Positions 26,201 to 39,597 of a stretch of 64,000 bases of DNA are shown here, in pieces. The position numbers and the translations under genes were made by a program. Each line of letters begins with the position of its first letter. Positions within the stretch are counted from its first letter, which is position 1. This stretch comes from Psoroptes ovis (Eukaryota; Arthropoda; Arachnida; Sarcoptiformes; Psoroptidae), in NCBI GenBank assembly GCA_002943765.1, contig PQWQ01000004.1, positions 1,178,001 to 1,242,000 of the forward strand, in the 5' to 3' direction. Below the pieces are notes generated by a model that saw only the letters and a list, made by a program, of their open reading frames with translations, was not told the DNA's origin and searched no databases.

Positions 26201-29200
26201 TATTTTTATATTCATTATTATTTTTGATTTGAAATCTATTCTTGTTTATTCTCATTGCTGTATGAAGATAATCATCAAATTTCAATTGTTTTCCATTGTG
26301 TAGCACTTGACTTTCATTTTTATCAAGTCCCAGCGGACCCTAAGAATCTAGATTATTAGGTTACTGAATATTTGTTTGTTTGTTTGTATGCATGATTTTT
26401 TATTAATATTTCAATCAGTATTCTTCGGTATATAAATAAATTATTTAATAAATAAAAAATTAATTCCAATTCTATTTGTTTGAATTTGAATATTTGAATT
26501 TGCACAGATGTGTGTGTGTGTGTGTGCTGATTTTGACCAACATTTGTTAATATTTGATTTGTGTACTTTTGAATTTGAATCTTTTTTATTTTGATTTAAA
26601 TTCTCGTTATTTAATATTTAATGAATTTCTATTTCTTTTATTTAATTTTTCCCTTTAATTAGTTGGATCAATTTGTGATACAAGCCCAGTGGATGGAACG
26701 TATGTTTGTAGTTGTCCAGCCGGTTATAAAGGAACGGATTGTATGCAAGATATTGATGAATGTCATGATAGTGGTTCACCATGTGAACATGGCGGCACCT
26801 GTGTGAATACACCTGGATCATATCGTTGTGATTGTGCTATTGGTTTTGCTGGTGCTCGATGTGAAGTTAATATTAATGAATGTGATTCTAATCCATGTCA
26901 AAATGAAGGCACTTGTCTGGATGAACGTGGATCATATCGTTGTGTTTGTATGCCAGGTATGTGGACATTATTTTCTTCATTGATTTTTTAATTAGTCGAA
27001 ACTTTAGTGAAATTTAATTAAACTGTAATCAAATTACTTTGAACCATGAATCGATCGATCAAATCGACGACCATCACAAACATATGACAAATTAACAATT
27101 CTCATATGAATTTTTCAAAACAGAAAAAATTCACAAGAAAAAAACTGAGAAAATCTTTGATATTTAATCCTTGTGTGTTTGGATAAATATCAAAGAAATA
27201 ATGATAATAAGAAACAATTTGATTTTATCATTTTTTCAAAGCTAAAAATGATTCAACGTCATACGAATGCCCATTACAATCATTGAACAAAAATTTGAAC
27301 ATGCATACTCATAGACATCTTGCATACAAGGATATGTACGAAATGATGTCCCTGTGAGAGTATGTGTGGACAAAGTAAATATCATTGAAAAATAATAATG
27401 GGAAAACAATCCATTATTATTTAGGGCTGCATTCCGTACAAATTACATTATTTTCTTATGTTGATCAATCAAACCAATCATTAAAACAAATGATGATAGA
27501 GAATTTCATACCACTTTCATTTATAACCTTTGACCTTTTGTAGCCATCATTATCTCTACATATAATGGTGGATTTATTGTGCAAAAATATGTGCACATAC
27601 CAATCGATTATAATTTTTTCTCCCATATATTCTTAATGGCGACCATTCACCACCTCTCCTATACCTCTTGAAGACAATTTTCTATTTCTTTTATTCGAAT
27701 AGAATAGGGTCCATATATGATTATGGGGTTCAGTCTTTGAATTTATTCCCTGTATTTTTGTATGCATAAATTATATTTAACAATGATCAATCTCTGTAAC
27801 TGATGATCATCAATGAATGGACCCATCGAAAAAAATTGTCAATTTGGGCAAATGTTTTTGGTCTATTTCTTTGAGAATAGAAAACTGAAAAAATTTGAAA
27901 CGGAAAAATAAAGGTCAAACAAATATGAGGACCTTAGACCTTATAGAAACCTTAGAAATTTTGTTAGACCAAAAAATATGTGGAAAAATATATGTGTTTG
28001 CGTGTTTCATTAAACAACAAAAGAAATCCGAGAATGGTGAAGAAAATCTTAGGGAAAACTAGTTTTTTTTCAAAAAAATATCTGATATCAGGGATATGAA
28101 CCTTATAACAAATAATCAAAAACATATAAAATATACGTAGTCAAACAAACAGATGAATAAATGAATAACACACAACATCTGGTCTTCGAGAGCATACAAT
28201 TGTTTATTCAGTTGCTTATTCATGTATTTGTTATATTTCACATTGAAAGCAGGCCTTTGAAAAAAAGTTGACCTTTTTTAGCTCAAATTTGCTTTGAGAG
28301 TTTATACATTTGGACCTCTTAAATTCAAAAAAAAAAAAAAAAAAAATCGGGACCTTTGAATGCACAGGGAAAGACCTTTTAATTGCCCCTAGATTCAATC
28401 ATTGTTTGGCCAGATTTTTGGATCAAAATCAGGAATGCGTGAGAATAATTTACCGTCATTCGTTTTGTTTCCGCTTGTTGGTTGGTTATTTATACTTGTG
28501 CTTACCTTACCTTACCTTAGCTTACCCATCTCACCTTTGTCAACAAATTTGTAGATTTGATCAATCGTACTCATAAAAAGCTAGCTCGATCTTGGCCAAT
28601 TTCAATTTACTTTTACTTTAAATTTAAGAAAAAGGAAAAATTGAACAAAAATCTTCAAAGTAATTTTCAATGTAAAAAACAAGTCAAACTACTTTTTGCT
28701 GGTCTTTGTCGATGTTGTTGGTTGCTGTTGGACACCATACAACATTTGTTGTCGATTATCGACCATTGTCTGAGTGTGTTTGTGTGTGTGCTCAGATTGA
28801 TTACTTTTACAAGGAAAAATTCCTAAATTTAAATGAATTGAATCAAAATTCCATTTGAATTTGATTTCAATAAAAATAAATTGATTGAATCAATCAATTT
28901 TGTTTGTTTTTTTTTCTTTTTTGGATGCAAATCGATTGTGATTGCTCTCTGTGTGTGTGTGTGTCTTAGTCTTGAAATATGAACAGTTCATGGCCATAAA
29001 CGAATTCGAAAAAATAACCAGTTTTCTTCAGTGTTTCAAAGCTTCACAACCTAAAGGTTGGTAGGGTATGCGCATATGTATTCTTGATTAGTGTTGATAA
29101 GGTATACGTGTTTTTATTTTCATTTTTTTTTTGTTAAATGAATGAATGAATAAAGTCTAATTTGAAATGATAGTTTGACCTTTATTTTTCCATCAATGTT

Positions 29201-32200
29201 TACCTGTGTGTGCGAGTTTACAAGCACACACTTTGAGCTTCAATCGACTAAGCATCAGTCTTCTTAATGTTTTTGTATTTATTTGTTTTTCATTTGATTC
29301 TTGTTTGATTCAAAGTTAAGATGATAACCTTTGAGCTTTTATCATTAAGCTTTTCAACTATTTGTGGCTTTTAAATCAGTATTATTAGATGTATATTTGA
29401 TGCTAGGACAATACGAGGCTTGAACTTTGATCGATGCAAAAATATATTTTCAATTTAGAAATATATCGAATGAAATTCAAATATTAAACGATTTCTCAAT
29501 GAATATACCAAATATCATTTGATGATATCAAAATTAATTCAACTAAATTTAAATTGCGGAAATTTCATTATTTTTCCAACCGAAAATAAATGTGAAATAA
29601 TTAAAATGAACATTTATCTATTCAGCACGATGTTCATTGCATACATGTATTGATAATAATGCATTGGTTAACCCAATATCTGCTGGGTTTATCTCAATTG
29701 TGCTATTATCATTAATTGTATTTGTATTATCATTATTGTCATTCAAATGCATCCATTCAAATTACTGTTGCTGATGTCGATGTTACTCCTTGGTATATTT
29801 ATCTTATTTGATTCAATTTGATTTCATTCGATTTCGATATTTTGATATTTCGATTATTTTCATTTAGAAATAATCACGATTAACAAATAAATAAATATAA
29901 ATGAATAAATAGATGAATAACACAAACAATTCAATTCATTTGAAATCATTATTATTTGTATGATGACTGAATGTATAAACATAGCAAGTACATAGGCTTA
30001 TACTTACACACATACACTCAGTTTCACAAGCGTGGGAAACAACGACGACGACCACAAAACTCTACAACATCAAGTCATATTAATGATGATGAAAGATTTC
30101 GTTTTATTGTTATTATTATGACTATTGAAATATAATGTCACATATACACGAATGTGTGTGTTTGTATAAATTCATGTACAAATTTACCAATGTTTGTATA
30201 TGCCATATGGTGTTTATTATTATTGTTGCAAATATATATTCAATTCATTTGATTATTATCATCATCATTAATATCACTTCTGTGTTAATGATTATTCATA
30301 TAAGAAAATTGACTAAAATACAAATATAAGAAATTTCGTTTATTCATTTATTTGTCAATTAATTTTCAATGTGAATATGATGATTCATTCATTCCTTCAT
30401 TTGATTCCGGTACTCTTATTGATTTCTTAAATTGATTTTAATCACTTTTTCAGTTAAATTGATTTTGATTTGAATTTTGGTTTTTTTGATGAATTCACAT
30501 TAATTGTGAGACATGTACAGTTGTTCAATGACGTAGTTGTTCTGCACTGAACAAAACGGAATCAAACAAAATCATTTCAAATATCACTGATCATTAATGA
30601 TCGATTAATTTTACTTGTAAAAAATCATGGATAACTCGAATGAAAACGGATTCACCAACGAAAAAAAATACATTTTTCTCACAGTCTGTATGGCGCCAAA
30701 ATATTTTGGTTCCCATAAGCAAAGTATCACTGGTTAATTGATAGCTTACGCAAATGCTGAGCATCCATAAGATGGCGCGAATCATATTGCAATAATTTCA
30801 CACATGATTTATTGTTTGATTTTTTTTGTCATTTTAAATTGAAGAAGAAAAATATTTGACAAGTATTTGTGTGTGTGTGTGTGTGTGTGAGAATTGTAAA
30901 TATTGATTTATTTATTTGATTTCATTCTGTGATTTGTCATCATCGAATCTGTTTCGAATCAATGATCATTGATTTTGATGAAGATGATACACATAGACGA
31001 CAAATACTGTGAACAATTGATATTTATAAAATCAATGAGAAATAATAATTTTCATGTTTTTTTTCTTCCTATGATTTTTTTTTAAACAGGTTATACTGGT
31101 GTACATTGTGAATCAAACATCGATGAATGTCAATCGAATCCATGCCAAAATAATGCCATTTGTACTGATTTGATCAATGGCTACCGGTGTCTTTGTACCA
31201 ACGGTTTTGATGGTATCAATTGTGAAAAGATTATTGATCAATGTTATAAAAATCCATGTTTGAATAATGGAACATGTAATAATGAAATACAGATACCGAA
31301 TCGACAAGAAACATCTGTTTGTACATGTTTAGATGGTTTCAGTGGACGGTATTGTGAACACAATATCAATGATTGTGAATCGAATCCATGCTTTCATGGT
31401 AAATGTGTCGATATGATTAATTCATTTAAATGTATTTGCAGTCCAGGATATACAGGTATATATTTTTGCTTAATTTTATCATTTAATATTGTATGATTAA
31501 TCATAAATATTTTAAATTATTCATTTCAGGAATGCTATGTCAAAATCAAATCAATGAATGTCTATCGAATCCATGTTCAAACGGTGGAACGTGTATAGAT
31601 GAAATATCTGGCTATCGTTGTGAATGTCCAAAAGGTACATATGGCATCAATTGTGATTTTCAAGAAAATGAATGCTGGTCCAATCCATGTCTGCATGGTG
31701 GAACGTGTCATGATATGATGGGCAAATATCGTTGTCAATGTCCATCTGGTTTCCGTGGAGAACGATGTGAAATTATTATTGATCATTGTCAATCAAATCC
31801 TTGTGCAAATGGTGGTTCTTGCTATTCAACTGATACATCATACAATTGCCGATGTCCAAAAGGATTTTATGGTCCACGTTGCTTGTCTGATGTTAATGAA
31901 TGTGATCCGAATCCTTGTTTGAATGGTGGCCAATGTGAAGATGATGTGAATAAATTCCGTTGTCACTGTCAACCTGGCTATAGTGGTTATCGCTGCGAGA
32001 AAGCATTGGATTGTCAATGTCTGAATGGTGGCACATGTATTAGTCATCCATTGTCTTACAGTCAATATGAATGGAAAATGCCATTTCAATGTCAATGTCG
32101 GCCACAATTTTCAGGATTCAGATGTGAAATCGACAATAGTAAAAATCTGGACATTGATCAAAAACGTCAAGCATGGAAAAGTTGTCCTAAAGCCAATTTC

Positions 32201-35200
32201 TGTTATGAACATTTTGCTGATAATGTTTGCAATCAAGAATGTAACAATCGTAATTGTTTATTCGATGGTTTTGATTGTCCATCAATATCAGAACAATCGG
32301 ATGACAATGATAATATCCATCGTCACAATGGTCATCAATTGAATCCGCAACTAGTTAATCATTCAATTTCACCTTTTGAAACTTGTAATTATGATCAATA
32401 TTGTGAAGATAATTATGACAATGGACATTGTGATCATGGATGTGATAGTGCTGAATGTGCTTGGGATGGTCTGGATTGTGAAGCTGATCCTTCTTCAAAT
32501 GATTATCTTCGTGGTGAATTAATTATCGATATCGATGTGCCTTTCAGCCAAATGAATACGACCAATGTTCCGCCATCGGTCAAGCGTATGATTCGTATGT
32601 TATCAATATTGATTCGTTCAGTATTAAGATTGCGAGATGCAAGAGAAAACAAAGACCATAACACCAAACTTTTCCTTAGTATTGATAATCGTAAATGTCG
32701 TCAAACTGGTCAATGTTTTGAGAATAGTCGTGAAGTAGCATCATTCTTATTGGCATCTCAAGATAGAAAAGTGAAAGAATTCTCCCGTAAATCTGACATG
32801 GAAATGCGTTTCGATTCTAATGATGAGCTTCGTGATCGTTCTGGCATTGATAATGGCAAAGATGCGCAAAACCTTACATTCATAGTCATGGCCTTTTTAT
32901 TGTTACTGTGTGTTGGTATAATACTTGGTGCTTTAGTTTCAAATAATCGTAAGAAAGTGGCGAGAGGAATCACATGGTTCCCTGATGGATTTTTCACCAA
33001 TCAAGTGCCCATTTCACGAAGTGGTCGTCATCATTCAAGTTCTAATGCTACAGCTGCTGCTGCTTGTGGAGATTTTTCACGATCACGTGGCCGTAGAGAG
33101 TCGAATTTATTATCGCATTCAAATTCTATACGATCTGGTTGTCCTGACGGTCAAGAAATGCGTCAATTTAAATCACCACGTGATGATATAATGATGGATG
33201 AGAAAAGTCAATGCGCAGTTATCTATGAAGAACCATCCGAATGTCGTTCTTGGTCATCAGCACACTATGAAGCTTTCCAACCACATGATTCAATGACACC
33301 ACCCTTACCGACACCATCCATCGATTCGATTGGACCTAATGGAATGACACCATTGATGGTTGCATCAGCCTTTCCTATGAATCTAATGAATGTCGATAAT
33401 CCAGATTTATTGTGCGATAACAATAATGCTGTTCATGATTTGTTGATGAATGGAGCCAATGTTAAATTGACATGTGACAAAACCAATGAAACTTCATTAC
33501 ATTTGGCTGCTCGTCATGCTCGTGCAGATGTAGCTAAACTCTTGATTGAAGCTGGTTCCGATTGTAATGCACAAGATGCTACTGGTCGTACACCATTACA
33601 TTCGGCTATTGCCGCTGATGCACGTGGTGTTTTCGAAATACTTTTACGTAATCGTACTGTAGATTTGAATGCACGAACAAATGATGGCACAACACCATTG
33701 ATTTTAGCAGCACGTATGGCAAACGAAGGAATGTTGGAACAATTAGTATCACATAATTGTGAACTTAATATCGCAGATGAATCTGGAAAGACTGCATTAC
33801 ATTGGGCTGCATCGGTGAATAATGTGGAAGCTGTACGAGTCTTATTGCAACATGGTGCTGATCGCGATGCTAGAAATAATCGTGAAGAAACACCATTGTT
33901 TTTGGCTGCACGTGAAGGTGCATATCAATGTGCGAAATTATTACTCGATTATCATGCTAATCGTGATATCACTGATAATATGGATCAATTGCCTGCTGAT
34001 GTTGCTATGGCTCGTATGCATACTGATATTGTAGAATTGTTGAATAAACATGAACCATCCACGATTCCACCGCCAATTCAAGTAATCAATAATAACAGTA
34101 ATAGCAGTAATAATGGAAACAATGGCGGTATAACTTCACCAAATCCAAATCGTATGTTGGTCACATCTCCGATTCCAGCACAATGGAGTACGTTGGGTAG
34201 AAATACTGCACCGAGACGTAACAAACAACAGCAGCAACAGCAACAACAACAGCAGCAGCATCAACCACATCATCAATCTAATCTTAATTTGAGTAGCTTG
34301 AATAGTAATAGTGCTTCAATTTTAAGCCCAAATGGTACATTAAAGGCAGCAAAGTCATCGCCAAATAATGCAATGAATGATTCAACTTTGAATACTAATC
34401 AATCGAATGTACCACCGCCGCCACCTCCACCACGAAATTGTGTAGCATTGTATGATGGATCCCTACAGCACCCATCACATCCACCAAATCCATTGCCTCA
34501 ACAACCAATACTTTTGCTTGGATCTGGTGCACCATCATCAACAAATCAAATTACGGGTATCACCAATTATGAAATGCTAACATCGTCTAAAGCAGCATCG
34601 AATAATCAACAAAAGACAACTGGATATGTTCAACAACAAACACATGCAAATTCAACCAACCATCATCAACATCAAGCATCATTTTCAATGAGTGGATCTC
34701 AACAACAGCAGCAACAACAACAGCAAACTCATCAAACAATGAACAATGCTGATCTTATGATGGGTGGATTCATTTCTCATCAACATCAAATTAGTAATAT
34801 GAGTACAGCCACAGCAATGACCAATCTTACATCGCCAACATCATCGACTTCACCATTTTACGGTCATCATGCACCATCACAAACAGCCATAAGCCATCAA
34901 GAATATAATAGTATTCAACAATTGATAGCTGTTCAATCATCAGCAATGATATCGCCACCATTAATGAATGGACAACTTTCAATGACAAATGATCAACATA
35001 CAGTTACTAATTTAAACGGGACTAGGCCTCCACCAGCTTATGATGAATGCTTTCATTTGAAACAATTATCAACAGCTTCAGCTCCTAGCCATCATCATCA
35101 TCATCATCATCAATATAATCATCAACAACAGCAACAACAACATCATCATCATCATCAGCAACCAATAGCTGTTGCACCTCGACAACAATTATTACATCAA

Positions 35201-35929
35201 CAAATACAACAAGGTGTTAATGGCCAACAGCCACCAACTCCAACAGCAACAATAGCACCGACATCATTATTATCATCACCAACATCGAATACATCAATGA
35301 TGGCATATCAAAATAATAATCATCAAACTGTATTAAGACAGCAGCAGCAGCAACAACCGTCAACAACAACTTTGACACAGAATAATAATGTACAACAATC
35401 ACATACCCAACAACAACAACAACAACAGTCACAATATCCACGACCATTAGATTCATATCCAACACCTTCACCTGAATCATGTGCTTCGCTATCAACATCA
35501 TCACCACTATCAACAATGAATGATTGGTCATCATCAGTGAACAATGCAACAACAACATCTTCCTCATCCTCATCCACAACTTCATCATCATCATCATCGA
35601 CAGCAACAACTGTTATCAATGGTAATGATGGATCAAATAATTTGCATCTATTAAATATGAATAATTCGACGCAACCTGAACAATCAAATACACAAACAAC
35701 ATCATCAGCTGCCAATAATCAAACAATTGGTCAAATAATATCGAATGGCATCGTTGTATCACCTACATATCAAGCAAACACAAGTAACAGTAATCAATCA
35801 GTAGCATCAAATTCAATCACAACGAATGCCGGTGCCAATAATACATCGACATCGATATACAATAGCCATCATCATCATCATCAGCCAAGATTTCAACCAT
35901 CATCCACACAGCAGGCTGTATTTATTTAA
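23213..35929 (+). CDS. Notch: Notch receptor, compact form
   Basis: Cell-surface receptor for DSL ligands whose cleaved intracellular domain is a CSL co-activator. Exons 23213-23592, 23689-24725, 26663-26956, 31090-31455 and 31530-35929 give 2,158 aa. Order: signal peptide 1-30, about 20 EGF repeats (to ~893), two LNR modules (~910-942, ~979-1009), heterodimerisation domain (~1019-1136), transmembrane segment (~1141-1164), RAM with GITWFPDGF (~1174), about seven ankyrin repeats (~1292-1532), a long Gln/His/Ser/Thr-rich tail with PPAY (~1859) and a TPSPES degron with WSSS (~2003). EGF 1-16 align one to one with canonical Notch, including the ligand-binding pair 11-12 with the O-fucose site CQNEGTC in repeat 12. 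About 16 later repeats and LNR-A are absent, and I see no RxKR furin site in the short HD loop. It converges on beta-tubulin. Identity is certain from the ankyrin block. Confidence 0.95.
24726..26662 (+). other. Notch intron 2
   Basis: About 1.9 kb between EGF-coding exons; donor G|GTAAGT, acceptor TTAATTAG|TT, phase 1. Contains a short hairpin (25198-25250), a GT run near 26510-26526 and no coding segment I can support. Confidence 0.7.
25198..25250. repeat. Short inverted repeat (hairpin)
   Basis: TTAAGGTTCACCAAAA at 25198-25213 is the inverted near-match of TTTTGGGTGAACCTTA at 25235-25250, around a loop of about 21 nt. There is no clear target duplication, so it may be a decayed tiny MITE or a structural element in the intron. 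Confidence 0.6.
26957..31089 (+). other. Notch intron 3
   Basis: About 4.1 kb between the exons for EGF 12 and EGF 13; donor CCAG|GTATGT, acceptor AAACAG|GT, phase 1. It contains a poly(A) run (about 28328-28346), a CTTAC repeat (28499-28526) and a GT microsatellite (about 30868-30889). Open frames inside show no EGF cysteines, so I see no missing Notch exon here. Confidence 0.68.
30868..30889. repeat. GT dinucleotide microsatellite in Notch intron 3
   Basis: About 11 uninterrupted GT units. Confidence 0.9.
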
Positions 35930-36056
35930 TAGAAAAAAAATCAATGATAATAGAACCTTTGTATTTTTTTACAATTGCACCAATTTGTATACCATATCAT
36001 TCAACTATTTTTACCCTATTCAATTATTGCTCAATTTTTTGTAATTAAACTATACT

Positions 36057-36062
36057 TTTATT
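36057..36062 (-). terminator. Beta-tubulin candidate poly(A) signal
   Basis: AATAAA on the minus strand, 54 bp past the tubulin stop and inside the predicted Notch 3' UTR. Confidence 0.5.
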
Positions 36063-36090
36063 GATAAAATATTCTTTTAAAATAATTATA

Positions 36091-36104
36091 AATAAATAAA
36101 TAAA
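36091..36104 (+). terminator. Notch candidate poly(A) signals
   Basis: Three overlapping AATAAA hexamers (36091, 36095, 36099), 162 bp after the Notch stop. They lie beyond the candidate signal of the convergent tubulin gene, so the two 3' UTRs would overlap. Confidence 0.55.
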
Positions 36105-36115
36105 ATTTTTTTAAA

Positions 36116-37549
36116 TTATAACGTAGATTCAATTTGTTGATAAGCTTGATATTCATTCAATAAATCATTAACATTAGTGAATGCTTCTTGAAATTCGGAC
36201 AAATCCATACCTTCACCAGTGTACCAATGTAAAAATGCTTTTCGTTGATACATATCTGTACATGGGGGCATTTAAATATTTGTGATTAAAAGGTATTTGG
36301 TCGTGAATTATATTAAAAACTTACTCCTAAATTGATCAAGTATTCGTTGAAATGAATCTTTGATCGATGTTGAATTACCGATAAATGTTGCTGACATTTG
36401 TAAATTTTTTGGCGGTACATTACAAACAGCTGTTTTAATATTATTCGGTATCCATTCGACAAAATTATTGCTGTGAATATTTTGTAAACTACTAACTTGA
36501 TTTTCTACCTCTTTCATTGATAATTGGCCACGAAATATTAATGCAACGGTCAAATAGCGGCCATTACGTGTATCACAAGCTGTCATTAAATTTTTTGGAC
36601 TAAACAATTGTTTAGTTATTTCCATGACATTAATTTTTTCATATAAATTTGATTCAGCCGACAGTAGTGGTGCTAAACCAGGAACAAAAAAATGTAACCT
36701 TGGAAACGGTACCATATTGACAGCCAATTTTCTAAGATCAGCATTCAATTGACTTGGAAAACGTAGACAAGTTGTAATGCCTGACATTGTCATCGATATA
36801 AGATGATTCAAATCTTTATATGTTGGTGATGATATTTTCAATTGTCGATTATGTATATCATATAATGCTTCATTATCTATGCAAAATGTTTCGTTTGTAT
36901 GTTCAATCATTTCTCGTAATGATAATATTGTATTGTATGGTTCAACAATTGTTTCCGATACTTTTGTCGAAGGTAATACACTGAACGATGTGAGCATACG
37001 ATCAGGAAATTCCTCACGTATTTTTGTCATTATAAGTGTTCCCAAACCAGACCCAGTACCACCGCCTAATGAATGAGCAAATTGAAAACCTTGTAAACAA
37101 TCACATTTTTCCACTTCTTTATTGATCGTATCCATAATTCTATCGATCAATTCTGTACCATCAGTATAATAGCCTTTGGCCCAATTATTGCCAGCACCTC
37201 TATCACTGTATATAAAATTATCAGGATTAAATATTTTGCCAATAGTGTTTGCTCGTATAGAATCCATTGTACCCGGTTCAAGATCGACCATAATTGAACG
37301 AGGAATATATTTTCCATTGATCGAATCATTCAAATAAACATTGATTCGATCTAATTGCAAATTGCGATCACCCTTATTACCGCAATAATGACCTTCACGA
37401 TCTAGTCCATGTTCATCGATCATATCTTGCCAAAACTGTCATATAATTATTTCAAAGATTAATTAAAAAAAATTGAAATAAAAACATTTTACCTTCAAAC
37501 CAATTTGATTACCACATTGACCTGCTTGAATATGTACAATTTCAGGCAT
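36116..37549 (-). CDS. Divergent beta-tubulin
   Basis: Microtubule subunit that pairs with alpha-tubulin and binds GTP. Three exons on the minus strand: 37493-37549, 36325-37435, 36116-36255, giving 435 aa (family usually about 445). Visible marks: the N-terminus HIQAGQCGNQIG, the tubulin signature GGGTGSG, CIDNEALYDI, TTCLRFPSQLNADLRKLAVN, the FPRLHFF block and RKAFLHWYTGEGMD. It is clearly beta rather than alpha. It is much less conserved than ordinary cytoplasmic beta-tubulins. The first residues are MPEI instead of the usual MREI autoregulation tetrapeptide. The C-terminus stops after NEYQAYQQIESTL, without the acidic tail rich in Glu. This suggests a specialised (for example germline) isotype. 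The frame and splice sites are intact, so I do not see a pseudogene. The stop lies 187 bp from the convergent Notch stop. Confidence 0.9.
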
Positions 37550-39597
37550 ATTACTATGGATTATTGAAATATAAGACTTTTTATTTGAAAAAAAATTTCA
37601 CAGAACAAAACCAAATCAAATGAATAAATATAATCAATGTTAAAATCAAAGGCTTCAAATGAACAAAACAAAATGTATTGAACTAAATGAAAATAAATAA
37701 AATTAACCAAGAAACTTCAAAGCTTGCTTAGATCTAAAAGCTTGCTTAAAAACTCAAATCCATACATTGTTGATGACAATCTTGACATTGACAATTGCAA
37801 GTAAAGCGCCATTTTATTGAAAAAAAAATGAATCAACATGAGTATTTGAACGCAATTTCATTAGTTAGTCATTATCATCAATTGCAAATTACTAATATTT
37901 AAAAATTGTTTAAAAATTTGAATTTTGACAATCAGAATGGCTAACATTGTTAGTGCTAATTTGAGTGATATGAATATGAATTTAAATATCGATATTTACA
38001 GAGAAAAAAATCATAATTTTCTATGTGTAAAAGGTGTACAAATGACATAAGTGTATGTACGTTAGTATTGCTACATCGGTGATAATCGGTCACTCTCGGA
38101 ATTCTGGTTCTGATTGATAATGATGATTCAATGGATTCATATTTCATCTATTTTTTAATTCAAATATATATTCGTATGTTTGTATATTGATATATGTATT
38201 TGGTTCACACAATTGTAAATATATGTACCCGCTTGAACTTGTATACATATGGTATTGGTATGTTTTATGTGAATTTTAATGATGTTTGCTTGTATTGTAT
38301 TGTATTTATATTTATAATTATCATTATTTCAGATAAAATTGAATCAATTGATCCTTAAGAATAATAGTTTTGAATTTTATCTCATTTGGTTTCATTTCAA
38401 AAGTAAATTTTCACACATTCTATATTAAGCAGGAATAAAATTGATATTTGATATTTGATATTTGATATTGATATTTAATTAATTAATAAATAACAATTAA
38501 TTAATTCATAATAATTAATAATTGAATAAATAATAATAATAATCAAATGATATGAATTGAATTATTGTTTTTTTACTTGTTGTCCAACAAATATATTTGA
38601 TATATATTCATATATATTTATATAAATATTTTTTTTTACACTAATAAGAAAAAAAAATAGCAAATAGGCTTCAATGGTGATAAATGAATGAATGAATGAA
38701 TCAATAAATAAATGAATATATATTTGAAATAATATTAAGATTAATATATGTGTTGTATTGCTTTCTGTTTCTGAGAGATAGGTAAATAGATGATGATTCA
38801 ATGATCATGATATTGCCTGCAAATCTGTTGAATGAGAGAATTTTTGGTTTTATCAAAATTGAAAATTTCAATTGAAATTATTATAATTGAAATTACAATT
38901 GTTGAACACACACACACACACACACACAATACACACACACGCACGCATACACTCACACACACGAAGATAAACATGGATTAAACAATATGTACGGTAGTAA
39001 TTCAAGTGATTATGAATAATAAATAAATAAATAATTAAATAATAATGAAGAATAATCGTATTTGAATCATATGAATTTGTATTTGATATGGAAAATTTTT
39101 AGGATAAATAAATAAATAAATAAATACAGATTCAATGTTTCAATGTTTGTCTGCCTGTCTGTTTTTGAATGTGTTAGGGCTGCTGTTATTGATGATACTG
39201 ATGTTGATGATGATGATATAATTTTGAAACATTAATTTCTTGTTGAATCTCAAAAAACAAAAACAATAAAATAAAATATAAGCAATGAATAAATTCAAAT
39301 GCAAACACGAAATTCAAAACAGAGAGATGGAGAAATCCGTCCGTGTGTAAATCAAACAAGATTTTTGGTCGGATTCATTCAATCAATCAATCAATATTAA
39401 ATATATAAATTAGATACTAATTGTGAAAAATATGTATATTTATGAAAAGATATTCATTCATATATTTTTTACTCATTCAATGCCATAATTTGTATAAATT
39501 CATACTGAATTCATACAAATTTTTCAAATTTGGCTAATGAATATTTTTTTTTGTTGTTTGTGGCCGTAATAATAATTCAATCGCATTCAATTTTCGA
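37550..39597. other. Intergenic DNA between beta-tubulin and synaptophysin
   Basis: About 2 kb of AT-rich DNA with the tubulin promoter side at the left and the synaptophysin 3' UTR at the right. It contains a CA microsatellite (about 38905-38928 and on to 38958) and TAAA repeats. No gene recognised. Confidence 0.6.

Noticed and set aside
30594..30785. Minus-strand frame in Notch intron 3 with a signal-like start.
   Set aside because: No family resemblance, no conserved cysteine pattern and no supported splice site.
35217..35715. Two 130-codon minus-strand frames opposite the Notch tail.
   Set aside because: They are shadows of the CAA/CAT/TCA repeats in the Notch coding exon.
36308..37423. 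Beta-tubulin locus as a processed pseudogene.
   Set aside because: It has two introns with good splice sites, an intact frame and all core motifs; divergence alone is not evidence of decay.
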